This document shows positions 18,386-25,639 of a DNA stretch of 64,000 nt, piece after piece. Both the position numbers and the translations under genes were made by a program. This DNA is from JBIYSM02 sp044759095 (lineage in GTDB: Bacteria; Bacillota; Bacilli; Brevibacillales; Brevibacillaceae), in NCBI RefSeq assembly GCF_044759095.2, contig NZ_JBIYSM020000009.1, forward strand, positions 1 through 64,000. The letters are read 5' to 3'. Numbering within the stretch: the first letter of the stretch is position 1; every line of letters begins with the position of its first letter. The notes beneath the pieces were generated by a model, which had not been told where the DNA came from, made no database searches, and saw only the letters and a list, made by a program, of their open reading frames with translations.

Positions 18386-18419
18386 CAAAAAAGGCACTTT
18401 CCGTAACGGGAAAGTGCCT
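18386..18419 (-). terminator. Intercistronic terminator/attenuator between dctP and dctQ
   Basis: On the transcript strand AGGCACTTTCC pairs with GGAAAGTGCCT and is followed by six Ts. It sits between genes of one transporter, so it probably lets more of the binding protein be made than of the permeases. A fraction of read-through would supply dctQM. Confidence 0.75.
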
Positions 18420-18449
18420 GACCGTTCCTACGGAGCTGCTATACACCTG

Positions 18450-19472
18450 TTACAGTTTTTTAGCGCCGTCAATGATGTCCTTGCCCACTGTCTTTTCAAA
18501 TTCACTGTAAACGGATTCCATCAGCTTCACAAAGCCTTCCCGCTCTGCTTCACTCAGTTCGATAATTTGAAACTTGCCGGACTTTCTCAGCTTTTCTTCC
18601 GAACCCTTATCCAGTTCCACGGCGAGTTGGCGTTCGTACTTCGTCGCTTCCGCCATCGCTTCATCAAACGCTTTTTTGATGTCTGCCGGAAGACCGTCAT
18701 ACCACTTTTTGTTGGTCAGAACGATATAGTCAATTCGTCCGTGGTTCGAGACAAGCAGGTTCTTTTGCACTTCCTCATATTTTTGGGTATCGATGTTGTT
18801 CCAGGTGTTCTCCTGACCGTCTACCGTACCTTGCTGCAGGGCAGTATAGGTCTCTCCAAACGGGATGGTCGCCGCTCCGGAACCGAGAGCCTTAAATTGA
18901 GCCTCCAGCACCTTACCCGCCTGCGTCCGGAACTTCTGCCCTTTAAAATCCTCAGGCTTGGAGATGGGCTTGTTTGATGTGAAAACCTTGAAGCCGTTTT
19001 CCCACATGGCGAGCCCCTGCATGTTTTTGCTTTCCAGGGAGTTCATCAGAGTTTTGCCCAGTTCGCCGTCCCAGAACTTCACCACTGAGTCATGATTTTT
19101 AAACAAGAACGGCATGTCGACAATCTGGAAGGAGGGGTTAAACCCTACCAGCTTCGTAGCGGATGGGGCAATCACCTGGACGTTGCCGGCCTGGAGTGCT
19201 TCGAGTTCATCCTTGTCGCCGTACAACTGGGAGGACGGGTATACTTCCACTTTCACTTTGCCGCCCGTTTTTTCCTGTAGCAGTTCGGCAAATTTGGTCG
19301 CTGCCTTGCCTTTCGGGCTTTCCGCAGTGGTTACGTGCGAGAATTTGATTACCAGCGGATTTTCCTTGGTATAACTTGCGCTTCCTTGTGTCTGTGAACT
19401 GCCGCATCCTGCCAATGCCAGGAGCGAAGCCGTTACGATTGTGGCCAACATCACTTTCATGCCTTTTTTCAT
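18450..19472 (-). CDS. dctP: TRAP transporter dicarboxylate-binding lipoprotein DctP
   Basis: Extracytoplasmic solute-binding lipoprotein, 340 residues. The signal peptide ends in a lipobox (LLALAGC), placing the lipid-modified cysteine near residue 22. DctP family blocks are KFSHVTTAESPKGKAATKFAEL, KFRTQAGKVLEAQFKALG with the carboxylate-binding arginine, and PFGETYTALQQGTVDGQENTWNN. ATG 19472 follows AAGGGGGT. It captures a dicarboxylate for DctQM. It resembles DctB at 3.9 kb strongly, which suggests related ligands. Confidence 0.9.
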   Translation of the reverse strand: MKKGMKVMLATIVTASLLALAGCGSSQTQGSASYTKENPLVIKFSHVTTAESPKGKAATKFAELLQEKTGGKVKVEVYPSSQLYGDKDELEALQAGNVQVIAPSATKLVGFNPSFQIVDMPFLFKNHDSVVKFWDGELGKTLMNSLESKNMQGLAMWENGFKVFTSNKPISKPEDFKGQKFRTQAGKVLEAQFKALGSGAATIPFGETYTALQQGTVDGQENTWNNIDTQKYEEVQKNLLVSNHGRIDYIVLTNKKWYDGLPADIKKAFDEAMAEATKYERQLAVELDKGSEEKLRKSGKFQIIELSEAEREGFVKLMESVYSEFEKTVGKDIIDGAKKL

Positions 19473-19585
19473 GGAAAGTACCCCCTTCATCTAATTGGCT
19501 AATAAAATAAAATTTTTAGATAATTACAGTTGTAAAGCCCCCTTTCTTCCCCTGAATCGAGCTGCCCAACCATGTATGTAAAGGG

Positions 19586-20101
19586 TTACTGTTGCTTGAC
19601 CAAACGTCGCACGCGATTGCTGATCGGCTCGGGACCGTGACCTCGTTTGTAGACCATAAAGGTCCGCGCAAACTGAATCACCACGTCATCGTTTTGGTTG
19701 TACCCGACGGTTTTCACTTTTACAATGCCTACATTCTGTCGGGACTTGGACTCGCGTTTTTCCAGGACCTCGCTGTAGGAGTAAATGGTGTCTCCTTCAA
19801 AAACGGGATGGGGAAGACGTATGTCATCCCAACCAAGATTGGCCATGACGTTTTGGGAGACATCGGTAACGGATTGGCCTGTGACCAGCGCCAAGGTAAA
19901 CGTGGAATCAACGAGAGGGCGGCCAAACTCTGTCTTTGCGGAATACTCAGCGTCGAAATGTATGGGATTGGTGTTTTGGGTGAGCAGGGTAAACCAGATG
20001 TTGTCCGTTTGGGTTACCGTCCTGCCGAGCGGGTGAGGGTAAATATCGCCGACTTCGAAATCTTCGTAAAAACGACCGATCCAGCCTTCCTTGATCGCCA
20101 T
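19586..20101 (-). CDS. MaoC-family acyl-CoA hydratase (mesaconyl/itaconyl-CoA hydratase-like)
   Basis: Hot-dog-fold hydratase, 171 residues. The core reads LTQNTNPIHFDAEYSAKTEF and continues GRPLVDSTF; later comes ANLGWDDIRLPHPVFEGDTI. The catalytic GD-x-NPxH pattern of PhaJ-type hydratases is replaced by QNTNPIH. As I recall, that form is shared with beta-methylmalyl/mesaconyl-CoA and itaconyl-CoA hydratases. Such an enzyme interconverts mesaconyl- or itaconyl-CoA with citramalyl-type CoA esters, the substrate of the CitE-like lyase. ATG 20101 follows GGAAGGTG. It is the first gene of the TRAP unit, with operator and cre-like sites just upstream. Confidence 0.8.
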   Translation of the reverse strand: MAIKEGWIGRFYEDFEVGDIYPHPLGRTVTQTDNIWFTLLTQNTNPIHFDAEYSAKTEFGRPLVDSTFTLALVTGQSVTDVSQNVMANLGWDDIRLPHPVFEGDTIYSYSEVLEKRESKSRQNVGIVKVKTVGYNQNDDVVIQFARTFMVYKRGHGPEPISNRVRRLVKQQ

Positions 20102-20119
20102 GCGCAACACCTTCCATTT

Positions 20120-20134
20120 CGTAAGCGTTTACAT
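20120..20134. promoter_or_regulatory. Putative CcpA cre site upstream of the MaoC gene
   Basis: On the minus strand ATGTAAACGCTTACG fits the cre consensus WTGNAANCGNWNNCW at all but the last position. It abuts the GntR-type palindrome and lies about 20 bases before the MaoC start, suggesting catabolite repression of the whole uptake unit. Confidence 0.5.
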
Positions 20135-20150
20135 GGATATTGGATCCAGT
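20135..20150. promoter_or_regulatory. Putative GntR operator 2, before the MaoC gene
   Basis: GGATATTGGATCCAGT matches operator 1 with a single change in the outer palindrome (ATTGGATCCAGT at 20139-20150). It lies 38 bases before the MaoC start, a position suited to blocking transcription. Confidence 0.65.
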
Positions 20151-20194
20151 TAACGATTACTATATTTTTCCTCAGCGGATTTGTCAACACTTTT

Positions 20195-20210
20195 TGTAAA
20201 GCGCTTACAT
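20195..20210. promoter_or_regulatory. Second cre-like palindrome between the DASS and MaoC genes
   Basis: TGTAAAGCGCTTACA is a near-palindrome with the cre core GCGCTT, one base longer than the ideal site. It may be an upstream cre for the MaoC promoter, or part of the end of the DASS transcript. Confidence 0.35.
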
Positions 20211-20218
20211 TTTTCGAA

Positions 20219-21691
20219 CTACAAGTATCCCAGCCACGACCACCAGGTAAATGACATCAAGTACGTTACGGCAGTGGTGACGATGGTCAGCCAAAAACCC
20301 GGCTTAAAAAAGTCCTGCTGGGTAATCCACCCGGTACCGTGCACCATCACGCCCGGAATGGTTTCCACAACCAGCAAAAAACCAAACAGGCAGGTCATCC
20401 CCGTGACAACCCCCAACAGCAGAACCGGCGCTTGCTCGGCGTGAGAAGAAAGGGCGATGACGACCGGAACCGTGGCGATCACCGCAGTAGAAACGTTGGA
20501 TGTCACCTTGTGAATCAATTGGGTCAGGATGGCAACCGCCAGCACAGCCAGAGAAGGTGTGGAAAACAGGTACAGGATGAAATCGTTCTCCACCCATTTC
20601 GAAAGGTAGGCGATGACTCCCGTGTCGTACAACGCATACCCCAGGGACAACGTCACCCCCAGCATGATCAGCGGAGAGAACTTAATGTCCAGGATCCTTT
20701 CCCACTCGGCGACCTTGATCCCCGGCCATGCCATCAACACCGCGCCGATCAGAGCCGGAATGACCGGAGGCAAGCCGTGAATGCCCTCCAGTGCCCACAT
20801 GAAACAGACAGTCAGAAGGATGGCCAACAAGCGCTTTTCCCTCGATGTGATCGGGCCCAACTCCGCAATCATTGCCTTCATCTGCTGCTTCAGTCCAATG
20901 GGTGCTTCCTCCTGCACGGGAAAACAGCGATACAGTACCCACCAGGAGGCGGGGATCAGGATCAGCCACATGGGAAAAGCCAGCACGAGCCAATCCACAT
21001 AGGTGATGTGCTTATGTAAATAGGTATGGATCAGATCCACGGTGATCACGTTGCCAATCGCGGCCGGTAAAATCGCCGTACCGCTGATGCCGCACCCCAC
21101 TACGACTGCCATCATCAATTGTTTGGCCCGTGTATCTCCAGCTTTCAAGCCCAGAATGGATGCGATGGAAAAAACAATGGGCAGCACCATTGCGGTCCTT
21201 ACAGCGGCCGCCGGTATGAACAAGGCCATGACTTGCGGAATCAGGAGAATGCCGGCCAGGACACCGCCTTTTCTTTCTCCAAACCAATACAACAGCTGAT
21301 AGGCCAACCGCTTGCCGAGCGCCGTCTGTTCTACCGCACTGGCAATCATCATGCCAGCCACGATGAGGAAAATGGCGGGGGAGGCAAATCCCGACAACAC
21401 TTGTTCGGTTGATACCGCTCCCGAGATGGGGAGAAGAAACAAGACCAGGACAGCTGTCATGGAAAAGGGAATCGGCTCCAACACCCAAAGAACGATAACG
21501 CCAAGCGTGATGGCAAGCGTCACTCTGGGCTTGTATTCCATGTACCCCTCCAGCCCGAAAAACAGGAAGGCAAAGACGAGCAGAGACAAGCCAAAATAGA
21601 GGGTCTTCCTGGCCGACAGCCAGACGGACTTCCCCTTTGTCAGCGGTCGGGCTTCTTGTACATCCGTCTGTGGATTTCCCATCGTCTCCAT
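20219..21691 (-). CDS. DASS (SLC13/CitT-type) anion transporter
   Basis: Inner-membrane sodium- or exchange-driven carrier for di- and tricarboxylates, 490 residues with about 12 helices. Family features are LGVIVLWVLEPIPFSMTAVLVLFLLP, FASPAIFLIVAGMMIASAVE, the GISGTAILPAAIGNVITVD segment and the C-terminal TSNVSTAVIATVPVVIAL with the SNT-type motif. AGGGGGAG precedes the ATG, and a third GntR-type palindrome lies 35-50 bases upstream. With DctA and the TRAP system it is the third dicarboxylate transporter within 16 kb. Confidence 0.87.
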   Translation of the reverse strand: METMGNPQTDVQEARPLTKGKSVWLSARKTLYFGLSLLVFAFLFFGLEGYMEYKPRVTLAITLGVIVLWVLEPIPFSMTAVLVLFLLPISGAVSTEQVLSGFASPAIFLIVAGMMIASAVEQTALGKRLAYQLLYWFGERKGGVLAGILLIPQVMALFIPAAAVRTAMVLPIVFSIASILGLKAGDTRAKQLMMAVVVGCGISGTAILPAAIGNVITVDLIHTYLHKHITYVDWLVLAFPMWLILIPASWWVLYRCFPVQEEAPIGLKQQMKAMIAELGPITSREKRLLAILLTVCFMWALEGIHGLPPVIPALIGAVLMAWPGIKVAEWERILDIKFSPLIMLGVTLSLGYALYDTGVIAYLSKWVENDFILYLFSTPSLAVLAVAILTQLIHKVTSNVSTAVIATVPVVIALSSHAEQAPVLLLGVVTGMTCLFGFLLVVETIPGVMVHGTGWITQQDFFKPGFWLTIVTTAVTYLMSFTWWSWLGYL

Positions 21692-21725
21692 AGACTCCCC
21701 CTAGAAAAAAATGCCTTTGCTCTCA

Positions 21726-21743
21726 GGATATTGTATCCAATTT
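21726..21743. promoter_or_regulatory. Putative GntR operator 3, before the DASS transporter gene
   Basis: GGATATTGTATCCAATTT differs from operator 1 at one central position (ATTGTATCCAAT at 21730-21741). Its place upstream of the transporter gene ties this gene to the same regulon. Confidence 0.6.
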
Positions 21744-21773
21744 CATTTGTCTATCTATTTCGACTTTTCTCTC

Positions 21774-22403
21774 TTATGTTTCCGAAAACAGCCGCTCTGC
21801 TTCCCGATTTCGCGCCTCGATTCTGCCTTCCATTGTCATCTGCAGAAAGCGGTCATCCAGCAGCTGCTCCAACAGCTTCCGCTTGCGCTCTTCGTTCAGA
21901 GGAAGGCCGAGCACTTTCGCTCTCATCCCGCCGAGAAATGAAAGGTAATCGCCGTATTCCTGGCCGACCCATGCTTCCAGTTGGCTGCGAAGCTTTTTTG
22001 CCAACCCCGGATTGTTTCCGCCGGTTGAGACGGCAATCTGCAGACTGCCCCTCTCCAGCGTGGATGGCACGAAAAATGTGCACAGGTCCGGACGGTCTGC
22101 GATGTTGATCCATTGCCACGGCTCCATCGCCTGATAGACGGATAGATTGACGGAAGGATCGTCTGTTGCAGCAATCAAAAGAGCGGCTCCCTTCACATCC
22201 TCGGGATGGAATCGGCGCCGATGAAGCGTTAGGCTTCCGTTATTCGCCCACTCTTCAATCCGGGAAGAGCAGGCGGGGCTCACCACCCATATGTCAGCCC
22301 CTGTGTCCAGCAAGGAGCTGATTTTCCGCTCCGCCACCTTGCCGCCTCCCACTACCAGGCAGCGTTTCCCTTTCAGCGATGTCATCATCGGATAGAGCCT
22401 CAT
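21774..22403 (-). CDS. Precorrin-2 dehydrogenase / sirohydrochlorin ferrochelatase-like protein
   Basis: NAD-dependent oxidation of precorrin-2 in sirohaem synthesis (SirC/YlnF/Met8-N family), about 209 residues. The Rossmann motif is CLVVGGGKVAERKISSLLDTGA; WINIADRPDLCTFFVPS and IAVSTGGNNPGLAKKLRSQLE are the family's diagnostic blocks. The usual sulfate-assimilation partners are not adjacent. ATG 22403 is chosen for the GGGGTGG upstream; a GTG at 22430 is possible. It lies downstream of the osmolyte transporter genes on the same strand but beyond a terminator. Confidence 0.82.
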   Translation of the reverse strand: MRLYPMMTSLKGKRCLVVGGGKVAERKISSLLDTGADIWVVSPACSSRIEEWANNGSLTLHRRRFHPEDVKGAALLIAATDDPSVNLSVYQAMEPWQWINIADRPDLCTFFVPSTLERGSLQIAVSTGGNNPGLAKKLRSQLEAWVGQEYGDYLSFLGGMRAKVLGLPLNEERKRKLLEQLLDDRFLQMTMEGRIEARNREAERLFSET

Positions 22404-22495
22404 CGTAGCCACCCCAGCTTGGTCAATCACTTCTTGTCTCAGTGTATGCTGATCAGACAGCTTTCCGCAAGAGATCCGCTCCGCGTCAGGCAGTG

Positions 22496-22531
22496 AAAAG
22501 GACGAAACAGGGATCTCCCGTCTCGTCCTTT
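22496..22531 (-). terminator. Terminator after the osmolyte-binding protein gene
   Basis: The minus-strand transcript forms a stem from AAAGGACGA and TCGTCCTTT with a structured middle (GGGAGATCCC), then a short T run. It begins seven bases after the binding-protein stop codon. Confidence 0.65.
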
Positions 22532-22537
22532 CTCTTG

Positions 22538-23449
22538 TTACTGGATCAGTCCCTGTTCCTTCAGCCAGGCTTCCGCAACGTCTTTTGCCTTCTTTTTATC
22601 GACATCGACTTGCGCATTCAGCTGAGCCATCTGCTTGTCGTCTATCTTTCCGGCAAGCTTGCCCAGAACCTCTCTCAGCTCCGGATGCTTTTCCAGGGTT
22701 TCGCTGCGAACCAGCGGTGCCGCAAAGTACGGCGGGAAAAATTGTTTATCGTCTTCAAGCAAAACCAGGTTGTGCTTGACTAATTGTCCATCTGTTGAGA
22801 AGGCGTCAATCAGATCTACTTCTCCTTCGGAAAGCGCCTTGTACTTTAACCCGGGATTCATTGCTTTCTCATCCTGAAAGGAAAGCCCGTAGGTTTTCTC
22901 CAGACCCTTCAAGCCGTCTGACCGTTCCAGGAATTCCTGTTCGGTGCCAAATGTGAGCTTGCCGGCATGCTGCTTCAGGTCGGAGATCGTTTTCAGATTG
23001 TACTTCTGCGCTGTCTCCTGGGAAACAGCCAGGGCGTACGTATTATTAAATCCGATTGGCTCCAGCCATTCCAATTGGTATTTCTTTGAAAATTCTGTTT
23101 TTACCAGATCGTACACTTGCTGCGGATCGCTGATTGCTTCTTGACCCATGATGTTCACCAAACCCGTGCCGGTGTACTCCACGTACATATCGGCACTGCC
23201 GTTTTTGACGGCGTTGAAGCATACGTCGGTTCCGCCCAAAAACGACTTGATCTCAACCTTCAGGTCGGTACTTTTTTCAATCAATACTCCTACCAGATTC
23301 GCCAAGACGTCTTGTTCTGAAAAATCTTTTCCCACCACGGTTACCTTGTCAGACGCTGTAGTACCGGTTAGGGCGGAACAACCGGCCAATCCTGCCACAG
23401 CCAGTGCCAAAACCCCTACCCCAATCTTCTGCAGCCATCCTTTTCTCAC
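22538..23449 (-). CDS. Glycine betaine/choline-type ABC transporter binding lipoprotein (OpuCC/OsmX-like)
   Basis: Extracytoplasmic compatible-solute-binding lipoprotein, 303 residues. A signal peptide ends at the lipobox VAGLAGC. The mature part matches the OpuAC domain: VGKDFSEQDVLANLVGVLIE, SADMYVEYTGTGL, LAVSQETAQKYNLKTISDL and a GEVDLIDAFSTDGQ block. It is the last gene of a three-gene operon (ATPase, permease, binding protein). A second permease (OpuCD-like) is absent, so the one permease may form a homodimer. The precise solute is not known. Confidence 0.87.
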   Translation of the reverse strand: MRKGWLQKIGVGVLALAVAGLAGCSALTGTTASDKVTVVGKDFSEQDVLANLVGVLIEKSTDLKVEIKSFLGGTDVCFNAVKNGSADMYVEYTGTGLVNIMGQEAISDPQQVYDLVKTEFSKKYQLEWLEPIGFNNTYALAVSQETAQKYNLKTISDLKQHAGKLTFGTEQEFLERSDGLKGLEKTYGLSFQDEKAMNPGLKYKALSEGEVDLIDAFSTDGQLVKHNLVLLEDDKQFFPPYFAAPLVRSETLEKHPELREVLGKLAGKIDDKQMAQLNAQVDVDKKKAKDVAEAWLKEQGLIQ

Positions 23450-23523
23450 AAAATCCTCTCCCTTCGAAAGTACACAATGATTTGTTTATGATGATGCGGC
23501 TCCATTCAGCTCTTCCCTTCCTG

Positions 23524-24171
23524 TCAGGATTGTTTACTGGTGCGGAGACCTTTTGGAGTGACGCGCCAATCCGCCCAAGCGAGCAGCATGTCGAACAAGA
23601 TGGCCAAAACGGCGGCAGGTACGGCCCCGGCCAGAATGACTCCCGTATCGACCATGGAAATTCCCCGAAGGATCAGGTCCCCCAAACCTCCGGCTCCGAT
23701 AAAGGCAGCCAGTGTCGCAACACCAATGATCATGACGGTCGCTGTCCGGATACCGGCAAAGATAATCGGACGGGCCATGGGCAGCTCCACCATCCGCAGC
23801 ATTTGCGACTTGGTCATCCCCATTCCGCGTCCGGCTTCCAGGAGTGCGTCGTCCACGTCCAGAATTCCCGTGTAGGTGTTGCGAAGAATCGGCAGCAGAG
23901 CGTAAATGACCATCGCAATAATGGCTGGAACCGGTCCAATCCCAAACAGCGGAATCATAAATCCGAGCAGGGCAAGACTGGGGATGGTTTGAAAAACAGA
24001 GACGATACCCAGAACCGGTCCGGCCAAAAAGCGGTACCGAGTCAACAGGATTCCGGCAGGAACTGCGATCAGTGTCGCCCAAAACAAGGAGATGACGGAC
24101 AAAATGATATGCTGCCGCGTAGCGTCCAAAATATCAGGCCAACGATCGATCAAGACATTCATGATTTCACT
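23524..24171 (-). CDS. Compatible-solute ABC transporter permease (OpuCB/OpuCD-like)
   Basis: Inner-membrane permease, 215 residues with about five helices. The BPD transport motif is EAGRGMGMTKSQMLRMVELPMARP; AGIRTATVMIIGVATLAAFIGAGGLGDLILRG is typical for osmoprotectant systems. I chose GTG 24171 because GGAGGG lies seven bases upstream; it overlaps the ATPase stop. ATG 24162 is the alternative. Expression should follow the c-di-AMP riboswitch ahead of the ATPase gene. Confidence 0.87.
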   Translation of the reverse strand, partial: SEIMNVLIDRWPDILDATRQHIILSVISLFWATLIAVPAGILLTRYRFLAGPVLGIVSVFQTIPSLALLGFMIPLFGIGPVPAIIAMVIYALLPILRNTYTGILDVDDALLEAGRGMGMTKSQMLRMVELPMARPIIFAGIRTATVMIIGVATLAAFIGAGGLGDLILRGISMVDTGVILAGAVPAAVLAILFDMLLAWADWRVTPKGLRTSKQS

Positions 24172-25312
24172 CACCCGATGTCCCTCCCTCCAAATACGGT
24201 TTTGCCAGTACATCGACCAGACTTGCCCTTGTGAGCAAACCGGCCAATTTGCCGTTTGGATGCACGACGGGAACATAGCCGTAGGAAGCCTCCTGAACCA
24301 GGGAAATCGCATCCGCCAAGGGCGTTCCGGTTGTTACCGCCACCGCGTCCGTTCGCATCACGTTTTGAATGGACAGCGACTCTTCCGGGTACCGGTTATG
24401 AATATCGCTGGTGTCTGCCATTCCCAGATATCGTCCCTCTCTATCAACGACGATCAGTCCTGTAACGCGCTTTCTGTGCATGATTTGAACAGCTTCCGCA
24501 AGACCTCTGGTCGGCAGGACGGTGACCGGATTTTGCAGCATGACATCATCCACCAACTGGCTCAAATGAGCGGACAATCGCTTCTCCCCAATAAAACCGC
24601 GAATGAATTCATTCGCAGGATGGCGCAGAATCTGGTCGGGCGTTCCTTGCTGGATCACTTTCCCGTTTTGCATCACGATAATTTGGTCAGCAATCTTCAA
24701 CGCTTCATCCATATCATGCGTCACAAAAACGATCGTCTTGTTCAGCCCTTGATTCAGGCGAATCAATTCATCCTGCAGCTGTTCCCGGGTGATCGGGTCG
24801 AGAGCGGAAAAGGGTTCATCCATCAAAATGATCGGCGGATCACTCATCAAGGCCCGCGCAACCCCGACCCGCTGCTGTTGACCGCCGGACAGTTCAGACG
24901 GATAGCGATCACGGTATTGCGCTGGGTCGAGACCTACCCGTTCCAGCATTTCGTTCACTTTTCCGGTGTCAACCGCAGCTTTCCCTTTGCTCAGGCGCGG
25001 AACCAGCGAAATGTTTTCAGCGATCGTCATATGCGGAAAAAGACCGACTTGTTGAATCACATAGCCAATTCCTCTTCTCAATTGGACCGGGTCGATTTCC
25101 ATCGTGTTTTTTCCGTTAATCAGGATTCTCCCGGCCGTCGGTTTGATCAGTTGGTTGATCATTTTCATCGTGGTGGTTTTTCCGCACCCTGACGGACCGA
25201 CAAGCACCGCAATGTTCCCCTTCGGTATTTCCAGATTCAAATCTTCGATGACAACGGTTTGACCGTATTCCTTTCGAACATGGTCAAAAACAATGGCATT
25301 CGACAACTTCAT
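24167..25312 (-). CDS. Compatible-solute ABC transporter ATPase with tandem CBS domains (OpuCA-like)
   Basis: ATPase driving osmolyte uptake, 381 residues. Walker A GPSGCGKTT near residue 40, signature LSGGQQQRVGVARAL, Walker B IILMDEPFSALDP and the H-loop THD lie in the first 240 residues. Two CBS domains follow (about 255-310 and 315-370). In OpuCA proteins the CBS pair senses ionic strength, and in some species it binds c-di-AMP directly (family knowledge). Together with the riboswitch upstream, c-di-AMP might control this transporter at both RNA and protein level. The ribosome site lies very close to the ATG. Confidence 0.9.
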   Translation of the reverse strand: MKLSNAIVFDHVRKEYGQTVVIEDLNLEIPKGNIAVLVGPSGCGKTTTMKMINQLIKPTAGRILINGKNTMEIDPVQLRRGIGYVIQQVGLFPHMTIAENISLVPRLSKGKAAVDTGKVNEMLERVGLDPAQYRDRYPSELSGGQQQRVGVARALMSDPPIILMDEPFSALDPITREQLQDELIRLNQGLNKTIVFVTHDMDEALKIADQIIVMQNGKVIQQGTPDQILRHPANEFIRGFIGEKRLSAHLSQLVDDVMLQNPVTVLPTRGLAEAVQIMHRKRVTGLIVVDREGRYLGMADTSDIHNRYPEESLSIQNVMRTDAVAVTTGTPLADAISLVQEASYGYVPVVHPNGKLAGLLTRASLVDVLAKPYLEGGTSGE

Positions 25313-25333
25313 CCCCCCTTCGAAAAAATAAAT

Positions 25334-25389
25334 GACCCTACAAGCGCAGGGTCAAATAAAAAGAAAAGACCCTGCGAACATATAGGGTC
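25334..25389 (-). terminator. Two tandem hairpins between riboswitch and opuCA-like gene (expression platform)
   Basis: Two stems with the same arms, GACCCT and AGGGTC (25334-25353 and 25368-25389), each followed on the transcript by T-rich sequence. They lie between the aptamer and the start codon, where a riboswitch-controlled terminator is expected. The duplication is unusual; one may be the switched terminator and the other a backup or a recent copy. Confidence 0.65.
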
Positions 25390-25432
25390 AAAGAAGCATG
25401 TGGATAAAAAAACAGAAATTTGACCCATCTAT

Positions 25433-25553
25433 CGCTGACGAGGTTAGCTGACGGACTCGGGAAAGATGGTTCCCTACGCTATCGATCGCGATAGCGATTC
25501 GCCCCAAAACGTGGTTCCCCCGCTTTCCGATATAAGCAATCGGAAATTAAGCG
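25433..25553 (-). ncRNA. c-di-AMP riboswitch (ydaO/yuaA type)
   Basis: Read on the minus strand, the leader contains GGGGGAACCACG, GGGGCGAATC, TAGGGAACC and TTTCCCGAGTCCGTCAGC followed by TAACCTCGTCAGCG. These are the conserved blocks of the ydaO/yuaA motif as I recall it. Closing pairs CGCT and AGCG lie at the ends. The motif is known to bind c-di-AMP and to shut off osmolyte and potassium uptake genes, matching the opuCA-like gene downstream. Terminator-like hairpins follow. A covariance-model search would settle the exact ends. Confidence 0.85.
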
Positions 25554-25639
25554 TTGTTTTATTATGTTCCAAATAGCTGGAAATGTCAAATTTGGTGAAC
25601 GTCAGTCGTACATGGCCAACAATAAGGCAGTTGGCCCGA

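Noticed and set aside
25334..25389. T-box or simple operon terminator ahead of the opuCA-like gene
   Set aside because: No T-box sequence is present, and the upstream leader has the conserved blocks of the c-di-AMP riboswitch, so these hairpins are better read as its expression platform.
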